From Mesomycoplasma ovipneumoniae (GTDB lineage Bacteria > Bacillota_I > Bacilli_A > Mycoplasmatales > Metamycoplasmataceae), in assembly GCF_024758565.1 (NCBI RefSeq), contig NZ_CP079199.1:1-64000 (forward strand): DNA of 64,000 nucleotides, written 5' to 3'. Position 1 is the stretch's first letter. The number at the start of each line of letters is the position of its first letter. Positions 55,931-64,000 of this stretch are shown here, one piece after another. The notes below the pieces were generated by a model. The model ran no database searches, was not told the DNA's origin, and saw nothing but the letters and a program-made list of their open reading frames with translations. The position numbers and the translations under genes are program-made.

Positions 55931-56225
55931 ATAAAAAATGCACCTTTTCCATATTTAACATTTTTTCTCTTGGTATAAATTCCTTCTTTGCGAATTTTCC
56001 CTTTATCATTCTTGCTCTCCTTACATGATAACTGGGAAAATATATTTTTATGTATGATTGGCCGTTGTTGGTTAGATTTTCTTTAATGTCAAACTCGGAA
56101 CATTTTGCAACCAAACATAAATTCACTATCAAAATTGCTATTTTTAAATAGACAAAAATGAAAAACAAGTTATGAATTTTAAAAATAAACTTAAATCTTT
56201 TATCATTAAATTTATTAATTAACAA
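55881..56225 (-). pseudogene. deleted derivative of the membrane-protein gene at 57973 (C-terminal part kept)
   Basis: An open frame from TTG 56225, six nt after the stop of copy 2. The first 40 residues are hydrophobic (NLFFIFVYLKIAILIVNL). Then it joins the C-terminus of the intact gene: EFDIKENLTNNGQSYIKIYF, FPSYHVRRARM, KEFIPREKMLNMEKVHFLYG. The central 400 or so residues of the parent are missing. Whether the fused reading frame is expressed is unknown. Confidence 0.6.
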
Positions 56226-56231
56226 AAAGAT

Positions 56232-58001
56232 CTACGATTCACCTTCTATCTCAAGAAATTTTTTACTTTTATTACCGCGAAAATCTACTCTTGCAAGTTC
56301 TTCATAATATTCAGTTCTATCATCATTATCTCAAGTAAAAGGACCGTGTACTTCTGAAATTAATTCTTTTTCTTGTTGACTATATAAATTAGTATTTTCT
56401 AGAAAGCGTCAAAAAAACTCAAATTCATGGTCTGTTTCTTTTAGATATTTATTCAACGCATCCCGATATAAAATTAATTCTTCCATAGATGATTCGATCA
56501 CATTTTTATCTAAATCAATTTGCCTTGGCGATCTAGAAACGAAGAAGGCCGGATCGATGCCATCACGAAGAAAAATATCTTGTTCAAGTTTGACTAATTT
56601 TTGTTTAAAATAATATTTTAAAATTTCGTATTTACCTTGATAAATATTATTATATAAATTTGAATGGCCAAATCAGTAATAAATTTTTTGGCCATCAACA
56701 TACAATAAAATGAAATTTTTTAATGCAATTGGCAAAATTCATGATTCACCCGCTCCATAGGCGGAGTAGTAATATGGTTTAAATCAAAAAACTGGGTTTT
56801 TTGAGTCAAATTGGGAAATTATTTCATCAAAAAGTCCATATTCTTGCCCGCCAAAGTAAAAAATTTCGAAATTTTCAAGTTTTAATTTTGCCCAACTTGG
56901 TAGAATGAAATAATCAGGTTCATTAAGGGAAAAATATAGATCTTCAAATTCATATTTAGGACCAAATAAAATTTGCAACAAATAGATTAATTCGATTTTA
57001 TTTGTCCAATTATTCACATTATCATAATAATTTTTGCCGTCTTTACCAAAAAGTTTGATGCAATACTTTCGATATTCTGGACCAAATTTATCAAATCAAC
57101 TAAGAATAAATTTATCCCGGTTTTCAATATTTAAGTTAAGTTTTTTAATCCCGTATTTTTCAAATTTTTTAAGCAAATTTTCATAAGTTTCAAAAGTAAA
57201 TACATTTTGAATTGGTTGAATTTGGGTTTTTTCACTAAAATTATAATTCTCTTTTAATAACAAATTGTAGATATTTTCTACATTTTGTCCTAAATATGCT
57301 TTATTTATGTCTACAAACTCTGAATTATATTCATATCTACTTGATAAAAAATCAAAGATTTTTTCATGGTAATTTGTTAAATTTTTTGGCTTTGCATAAG
57401 GAACACTTTCCTGAATTTCCTTAATAATTAAAGCTTCAATTTCTCTTAATCTGCTTTTTGATTTAAATATTTTTGAAAAGACAGCCGGATAAGAGATTGA
57501 AAATTCGCATTTTTCAATATCATCAAAGTTTTCAAAGACAACAACAATCTTTTTAAAAGCTTTACCATCGTATAAACCATACGTAGGATAAAGTTTAGAG
57601 ATAGAATCAACATTTTCTTTTCCGTTTTTTTCACAATATTCATCGTCGTCTAAGTCGCCAATTAAACACCTAATATCGTTATAAAAATGGAAATATTTGA
57701 GTTTTTTGGAAAAAAATACACTTTTTAGGATATCTTCTAGTCTTAAATTATAAACATAATCTTCTTGTTTATAATTTAAGCTAATAATTCTTTCAATTGG
57801 ATTAGGATTAAAGTCATTATAAAGGTAATTGTATAAAAAATCTGGAAATAGATAATCCTTGTAATGACAATCAGACCTTGAATCAAGATCATTCCTAGTC
57901 ATATTGCCAATTGAACAACGACTTTTAATATTAAGTTCTATATATTTTAGTTTAATTAACTGTTTTTTTGCCTTAGATACTAAATTTGCTTGGGTTTCCA
58001 T
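56232..58001 (-). CDS. tandem paralog family, copy 2 (unrecognised)
   Basis: 589 residues, colinear with copy 1. Start ATG 58001 (METQANLVSKAKKQLIKLKY) has AAGGTG upstream and overlaps the preceding membrane-protein gene by 29 nt. It differs from copy 1 mainly in residues about 35-60 (a block of charged residues), 115-145 and around 330-345 (YEFEDLYFSLNEPDYF), and keeps the conserved landmarks, ending KKFLEIEGES. Linkage to the membrane-protein gene suggests that the two act together. Confidence 0.75.
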
Positions 58002-59493
58002 ATAAAAAATGCACCTTTTCAACATTTAACATTTTTTCTCTTGGTATAAATTCCTTCTTTATGCCCTTTTGCTTTTTCCCTATCATTCTTACTCTCCTTA
58101 CATGATAACTGGGAAAAAATATTTTTACGTATGATTGTTCATTTTCCCTATCATATAGTTTAATATCAAACTCATTTTTAGGGTCAGTTCAATTAATAGC
58201 ATCACTAGCTAGACCTTTTCCAACAACAAAACGATCATTAGTAAAACCGATATCTTTATTTAAATTATAGTCTGGGTTTCTTGGACCTTTATTTCCTACT
58301 ATCAAATTTGCTGTATATTTTGTTTTTATAGCCAAATTTTTCATAACTGATTGATTATATGAATAAAAATCAATAGGTGAATTTAGTTTCTTATCCATAT
58401 TTTCACGGTCTTTTTTATCCATTTTATCTTTTAGTGAACTAGGTAACAAGTTTTTAATAATAATTTTGGTTAATTCTGATTGGGCTAGCAAACTTCCAAC
58501 CGCTAAAAGTCAGGCTGCAGGTTCTGGAATTGCCTGCTTACTAATAACAAAATGAGGTTCTAACTTTTCATTGTGAAAATTAAAAAATCAGGCAAGATGG
58601 ATTCCAGTGTATTGTCTCAATTTTTCCTTATCTTTTGCTTTTACAATAGAAAGTTCTAAAGCCTTTGTATTTGCTATTGTTTTAATGCTAGGCTCACCTT
58701 TTGCTTTTGGTAATTTATCTAAGTCAACCACAATTGAGCTTTCAGTTCTTTCAGTAATAGGGTTATTATTAGCTGGCTCAGAAACAGGGTTATTATTAGC
58801 TGGCGCAGGAACAAGGTTATAACCAACTGACGGATAAACAGGACTATAACCAACTGACGGATAGTAACTTGTTCCACCCCCATATCATGCACCTACACCA
58901 GCAACATTTGGAAAAGTTCCCATAGTTACCGCAGCAGGTGCAGAAACTGCTACTGCGACAAGGGTAGCGGCAATAGCTTTTGTAATAAATGGAATAAAAG
59001 GCAAAAAGAATTGAAAGAAGGTTTTTTCAACTCGAGTTTGATTTTTAAGCTCTCTAAAGTCAAAAACATAACCTTCTAATTTTAGTTTTGGTATACCTTC
59101 TTCAAAATAGAGTTCAGCTTTTTTGTTAACCAATTCAAGTGAAGCGCTATTTAAAATTATCTCACCTTCTTGATTAATTTGAATTTCAATATCATCTAGA
59201 TTGGGAGAGTCTGAATTAGTACTTGTTTTGTTTAGACGTGTTTGGGAATTTTTAATATTTGCATTAATAACAAGCGAATTTTGTTGGTTTTTGGTCGAAA
59301 CTATTTGGACTAAATCATCAAAATTTACCGGTTTTTTTGAATTTGATAAATCAATATCACGAGTTTCAAGTTTAAAATCTGAATAGCTTTTTGTATTTTG
59401 AAAATGTCATAGCGGTCCAAAAACACTTAGTGTAAGTGAAGTGACAGCGAAAATATTGGTGATAAACTTAAAAAACTTTAACTTTTTCTTCAT
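57973..59493 (-). CDS. membrane or secreted protein, the intact partner gene of the array (unrecognised)
   Basis: 506 residues. Start ATG 59493 follows AAAGGAAAAAA. A Lys-rich start and hydrophobic segment (KFITNIFAVTSLTLSVFGPL, about 9-28) act as signal or anchor. A second hydrophobic stretch (FLPFIPFITKAIAATLVAVA, about 160-185) is followed by a Gly/Tyr/Pro-rich part with short repeats (YYPSVGYSPVYPSVGYN; NNNPVSEPA, NNNPITE). The C-terminal end SYVKIFFPSYHVRRVRM, KEFIPREKMLNVEKVHFLYG also occurs in the truncated relatives. The family is unknown to me. Its end overlaps copy 2 of the neighbouring family. Confidence 0.7.
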
Positions 59494-59653
59494 GTTTTTT
59501 CCTTTTTTAAATGTAAGTTTTTAACATTAAAATTCTAACATATACTAAAAACTTTTTAGGAAAAATACCTAAAAAATTATATTCTAAAAGAATAAGTTAT
59601 TGTGTTAATCAATTGCTAAAAATAAATTACACTAGAATTCAGGCATATTTTCC

Positions 59654-60175
59654 TGAGTTTCCCAGTTTGATGGTAAAAATTCACTTTTTATTGAATACAA
59701 ATATGCAAAAATAGGCGTAAATCCGTGTTTTTTACACTAAAATCTTAATTTTTATTAGTTTAAAATTAGTCTTTTGCAAAAAAAAAAAAAAAATGCTTGG
59801 TCTAAAATAAAATTATGTTATAATAAGTCTCACTAAGAATAAATTAATAAATTTTGATATTGAATTAAGGGGGAATTAGTTATGTTTTTTGTCTAAAAAA
59901 ATCAGAAAATGCGAGTTATCCATTATGTTTTTAAATATGATGGAATGCCTTAAATTTAACCGTTTAGAAATCTATATAAATTTAGGGCTTTTAATTATTG
60001 TTCTTTCAAAACTTCATATATTTTTTTAGGCTCAATGTAAATAAAAACGAGCTTTCTACTTACATTGAGTTTAAATAGTAGTTGTCTTTTTTTATGGTTT
60101 TTGCCAGTGTTTTAAGCTAAAAAAGGTAGTTTAAAAATTCATAATTTTGCTTTTTTACTTGAAACACTAGCAAAA
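59654..60175 (+). mobile_element. dispersed element copy 9, plus orientation
   Basis: The left inverted end GAGTTTCCCAGTTTGATGG is intact. Poly(A) of 16 at 59778-59793, then TTGGTC, TATAAT (59819-59824), AAGGGGG, mini-ORF MFFV (59882-59896), and hairpins (59920-59945, 59948-59990, 60032-60070). The right end with the terminator is missing; homology fades after ACACTAGCAAAAATTAA. It fills most of the gap between the membrane-protein gene and copy 3. Confidence 0.82.
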
Positions 60176-60184
60176 ATTAAGACA

Positions 60185-60338
60185 TAGGGTTGAATTTAAC
60201 ACTTCAAAGCAGCATTTTTGCAAATAAAAATAAATTCAACTGACAAAATTGCTTTTTTAAATAGATAAAAATGAAAAACAAGTTATGAATTTTAAAAATA
60301 AACTTAAATCTTTTGTCTTTAAATTTATTAATTAACAA
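60185..60338 (-). pseudogene. remnant following copy 3 of the array
   Basis: The minus strand keeps the segment that follows each array gene (LINKFKDKRFKFIFKI, NLFFIFIYLKK), then loses similarity. No recognisable parent C-terminus remains. A shorter piece of the same segment follows copy 1 at about 54080-54146. Confidence 0.45.
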
Positions 60339-60344
60339 AAAGAT

Positions 60345-62126
60345 CTACGATTCTCCTTCTATCTCAATAAATTTTTTGCTTTTATAACCGCGAAAATCTA
60401 CTCTTGCAATTTCATTATAATATTTAGTTTTATCATCGCTATCTCAAGAAATGGGACCGTGTGTTTCTAAAATTAATTCTTTTTCTTGTTGGCTATATAA
60501 ATTAGTATTTTCTAGAAAGTCTGTAAAATACCCAAATTCATGGTCTATTTCTTTTAGATATTTATTCAACGCATCCCGATATAAAATTAATTCTTCCATA
60601 GATGATTCGATCACATTTTTATCTAAATCAATTTGCATTGGTGATCTAGAAACAAAGAAGGCCGGATCCATGCTATCACGCAGAAAAATATCTTGTTCAA
60701 GTTTGACTAATTTTTGTTTAAAATAATATTTTAAAATTTCGTATTTACCTTGATAAATATCATCATATAAATTTGAATGTCCAAATCAGTAGTAAATTTT
60801 TTCACCATCAACATACAATAAAATGAAATTTTTTAATGCAATTGGCATAATCCATGCATCACCACCCCCATAGGCGGAGTAGTAATATGGTTGAAATCAA
60901 AAAACTGGCTTTTTTGAGTCAAATTGGGAAATTATTTCATCAAAAAGACCATATTCTTGTCCACCAAAGTAAAAAATTTCGAAATTTTCAAGTTTTAATT
61001 TTGCTCAGCTTGGCAAAATAAAAAAATCAGGTTCAGTAGGATAATCAAAATCTCAATCTTCAACTCAATATTTAGGACCAAATAAAATTTGCAACAAATA
61101 GATTAATTCGATTTTATTTGTCCAATTATTCGCATGATCATAATAGGTTTGGCCGACTTTACCAAAAAGTTTGATGCAATACTTTCGATATTCTGGACCA
61201 AATTTATCAAATCAACTAAGAATAAATTTATCACGATTTTCAATGTTTAAATTAAGCTTTTTAATCCCGTATTTATCAAATTTTTTAAGCAAATTTTCAT
61301 AAGTTTCAAACGTAAATACATTTTGAATTGGTTCGATTTGGGTTTTTTCGCCAAAATTATAATTCTCTTTTAATAACAAATTGTAGATATTTTCTACATT
61401 TTGTCCTAAATATGCTTTATTTATATCTACAAACTTTGCGCCATATTCATATCTATTTGATAAAAAATCAAAGATTTTTTCATGGTAATTTGATAAATTT
61501 TTTGGTTTTGCATAAGGAACACTTTCCTGAATTTCCTTAATAATTAAAGCTTCAATTTCTCTTAATTCGGTTTTTGATTTAAATATTTTTCAAAAAATAG
61601 CCGGATAAGAGATTGAAAATTCGCATTTTCCAATATCATCAAAGTTTTCAAAGACAACAACAACCTCTTCAAAACCTTTACCATCGTATGAATCACATGA
61701 AGAATAAAGTTCAGAGATAAGACGAAGATTTTCTTTTCCATTTTTTTCACAATATTCAATGTTTGCTCAACCGCCAATTAAACACCTAATATCATTATAA
61801 AAATGAAAATTATTGAGTTTTTTGGAAAAAAACGCACTTTTTGGGATATCTTCTAGTTTTAAATTATAAACATAATCTTCTTGTTTATAATTTAAGCTAA
61901 TAATTCTTTCAATATGATTAGGATTGAAGCCGTAGTGAAGGTAATTGGCTAAAAAAATTGGAAATGCAAAATCATCATCATCATCATATTTACAATCAAG
62001 CGATAAATTAACATCGTCCTCAATCATGTTTCGAATCGAACAACGACTTTTAATATTAAGTTCTATATATTTTAGTTTAATTAACTGTTTTTTTGCCTTA
62101 GATACTAAATTTACTTGGTTTTTCAT
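60345..62126 (-). CDS. tandem paralog family, copy 3 (unrecognised)
   Basis: 593 residues. ATG 62126 (MKNQVNLVSKAKKQLIKLKY) is chosen over GTG 62135 because AAGGTGAG stands 8 nt upstream. It is closest to copy 1 in residues 30-120 (an acidic DDDDD run of variable length) and in EDWDFDYPTEPDFFILPSWA. It shares the C-terminal half with copy 2, apart from small blocks, so the copies look like mosaics. Uses TGA for tryptophan. Confidence 0.75.
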
Positions 62127-62180
62127 AAGAAACACTCACCTTTTGGATATTTAACATTTTTTTATTATTAATATTGTAAT

Positions 62181-62375
62181 TTATAAAAAAGAAGATTTTT
62201 CAACACAAATTTGGTTTGGAAGTTCTCTAAAATCAACAACACACCCCACATTTTTGCAAATAATCATAAATTTAACTATCAAAATTCCTACTTTTAAATA
62301 AATAAGAATGAAAAACAAGTTAAGAATTTTAAAAATAAACTTAAATCTTTTATCATTAAATTTATTAATTAACAA
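62181..62375 (-). pseudogene. deleted derivative of the membrane-protein gene (middle segment kept)
   Basis: An open frame from TTG 62375 just after copy 4. The hydrophobic start (NLFFILIYLKVGILIVKF) is followed by VVDFRELPNQICVEKSSFL and a stop; this matches FDFRELKNQTRVEKTFF of the intact protein (about residues 140-157). A different part of the parent is kept from that in the remnant at 55881. Confidence 0.55.
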
Positions 62376-62381
62376 AAAGAT

Positions 62382-63608
62382 CTACGATTCTCCCTTCATT
62401 TCAAGATATTTTTTGCTTTTATACCCACGAAAATCTATTTTTTCTATTTCGTCATAGTAACAATTTTTACTACCATAATCTCAAGAAAAATCAAAGTGTC
62501 GTTCTAAAATTAATGCTTTTTCCTGCTCGTTATAAAAACTTGAATTTTTTACAAATTTTCGAAAAGATAGGTAATCATCAAGCGTTTCTTGTTCATATTT
62601 TTTCACTGCATCACGAAATAAAATTAGTTCTTCGATTGAAGACCCCATTACATTTTTAGTTAGATAATCGTGATTTGTTGTAAAATAAATAAAGAACGGT
62701 GGATCTTGATTATCGCGCAGAAAAATATCTTGTTCAAGTTTGACTAATTTTTGTTTAAAATAATATTTTAAAATTTCGTATTTACCTTGATAAATATCAT
62801 CATATAAATTTGAATGTCCAAATCAGTAGTAAATTTTTTGGCCGTCAACATACAATAAAATAAAATTTTTTAAGGAAATTGGCGAAATTCAACCAACACT
62901 TGTTCTATAAGCTGATCGATAATATGGTTTAAATCAAAAAACTGGTTTTTTTGAGTCAAATTGTTCAATTATTTCATCAAAAAGTCCATATTCTTCCCCA
63001 CCAAAGTAAAAAATTTGGAAATTTTCCAGTTTTAGTTTAGCTCAACTTGGTAAAATGAAAAAATCAGGTTCACTATGAAAATACTCAGTATTTACATCAT
63101 ATCTAGGTCCAAATAAAATTTGTAATAAATAGATAAATTCAATTTTATTTGTCCATCTATTCAAATTATCATAATAATATTCACCTTCTTCACCAAAAAG
63201 TTTACTACAATACTTTCGATATTCCGGTCCAAATTTATCAAACCAACTAAGAATAAATTTATCACGATTTTCAATGTTTAAATCGAGTTTTTTAATCCCA
63301 TATTTTTCAAATTTTTTAAGCAAATTCTCATAAGTTTCAAAAGTAAATACATTTTGAATTGGTTCGATTTGGGTTTTTTCACTAAAATTATAATTCTCTT
63401 TTAATAACAAATTGTAGATATTTTCTACATTTTGTCCTAAATATGCTTTATTTATATCTAGAAATTCTGAGTTATATTCATATCTATTTGATAAAAAATC
63501 AAAGATTTTTTCATCATAATTTGCTAAATTTTTTGGCTTTGCATAAGGAACGCTTTCGTGAATTTCTTTGATAATTAAATTTTCAATTTCTTTTAGTTTT
63601 AAATTAGT
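62382..63608 (-). pseudogene. tandem paralog family, copy 4, 5' end lost at an IS3-family element
   Basis: About 408 codons of the C-terminal two thirds remain, from KLKEIENLIIKEIHESVPYA to YLEMKGES. The first 185 or so residues are missing: at about 63604-63608 the sequence switches to the left end of an insertion sequence on the other strand. The C-terminal 150 residues differ strongly from copies 1-3 (for example SIEELILFRDAVKKYEQETL), making this the most diverged copy. Confidence 0.75.
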
Positions 63609-64000
63609 ATACTAGTTTCAGACCATTCGAAAAAAGGTGTGTCAAAATGAAACAATACAAATTCACAATTGAAGACAAATTTAAATACATTAAAATTGCC
63701 GAATCTAAAGGGTTAAAAAACGCAATTTTGCATTTTGCTGAAGAATTTAGAGAAATTTACAAAAGCAAATCGAAAAGTAAATATGCACGTAAAGAATGAA
63801 TGTTGCATATATATGCCAATAATTTGATAAGAAATTGGCAAAAAAAGTTTTATAATAATGATATGAAAAGTTTGATAAGTACTCGTGGAAAAATCAAATC
63901 TCCGCGTAAACCAAAAAAGAAATATACAATTAACGATCTTTCTGAAAATGATCGTGGAATTTATCAAGAAATAGTGGAGAGTGTTCTTAGAAAATCCGGG
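63604..64000 (+). mobile_element. left part of an IS3-family insertion sequence, cut by the window end
   Basis: The left end resembles the fragment near 22892 (TTAGTATACTAGTTTCAGAC here, TTAGTGCGCTAATTTAGGCA there), then the transposase gene begins. The window ends before the second reading frame. Confidence 0.75.
63647..64000 (+). CDS. IS3-family transposase, first frame, partial
   Basis: 118 codons to the window end. Start ATG 63647 follows AAAAAGGTG. The basic, helical N-terminal region (MKQYKFTIEDKFKYIKIAES, then NAILHFAEEFREIYKSKSKS, later KSPRKPKKKYTIND) is like the helix-turn-helix OrfA of mycoplasma IS3 elements such as IS1221 or IS1138. The DDE catalytic part would lie beyond the window. 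Uses TGA for tryptophan. Confidence 0.75.

Noticed and set aside
111..60175. Repeated copies considered as a CRISPR array
   Set aside because: The repeats are hundreds of bases long, scattered and in both orientations, with no regular spacers or cas genes.
54152..62126. The array proteins as Ig-cleaving proteases (MIP/DUF31)
   Set aside because: I see no serine-protease motif or signal peptide and no resemblance to DUF31.

Overview
The window is AT-rich (very roughly 28-30% GC by eye) and must be read with UGA as tryptophan: most resident genes carry many in-frame TGA codons at tryptophan positions, and several run on past a TGA to a nearby TAA or TAG. Together with the gene content (two immunoglobulin-blocking-type proteins, two giant repeat surface proteins, metK, pta-ackA, two azoreductases, an IS3-family element), this points to a Mycoplasma of the hyopneumoniae/ovipneumoniae/dispar group (Mesomycoplasma). 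I cannot name the species with confidence.

Layout. 1-4334 holds a type II restriction-modification (RM) cassette (RM#1) and an orphan type I specificity gene with a (TC)10 tract. 4432-9821 holds two tandem immunoglobulin-blocking-type genes and a scrap of a third. 9932-15249 is housekeeping: metK and an ABC ATPase on the minus strand, then two azoreductases, rpmE, a Dps-like gene and an RluD-type pseudouridine synthase on the plus strand. 15670-15852 has tRNA-Leu(GAG) and tRNA-Ser(GGA). 16954-25037 holds two more RM cassettes: RM#2, a GIY-YIG/helicase/methylase giant with a small methylase-like partner, and RM#3, a HaeIII-type pair. 26189-50095 is taken up by two adjacent genes encoding proteins of about 3,944 and 4,005 residues built from tandem beta-sandwich-like repeats. 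51744-53902 is pta-ackA. 54152-63608 is a tandem array of four copies of an unrecognised family of about 590 residues, interleaved with one intact membrane-protein gene and its decayed relatives; an IS3-family element truncates the last copy at the window end.

The main finding is a dispersed element of roughly 450-720 bp, present about ten times in both orientations. A full copy has inverted ends (GAGTTTCCCAGTTTGATGA type), a 15-18 nt poly(A) run touching a promoter, a Shine-Dalgarno sequence with a 4-17 codon mini-ORF (usually MFFV or MFLS), several conserved hairpins and an intrinsic terminator. It looks like a small mobile transcription unit with no transposase. A copy lies immediately upstream of each of the three RM cassettes and points into it. 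At each junction it has cut off an upstream XRE-type regulator gene. In these three copies the element's terminator is lost or damaged, whereas copies with no gene directly downstream keep it. This suggests that the elements capture foreign RM cassettes, remove their native control gene and supply a possibly phase-variable promoter. RM#1 and RM#3 use only TGG for tryptophan, and the regulator remnant of RM#1 ends at a TGA that would have been a stop in a standard-code host, so these cassettes appear to come from outside the mollicutes.

Other switching or diversifying features are the (TC)10 tract in the specificity gene, an A7 frameshift in the RM#2 partner gene, a duplicated promoter block ahead of the giant-protein operon, and the array of diverged paralogs.
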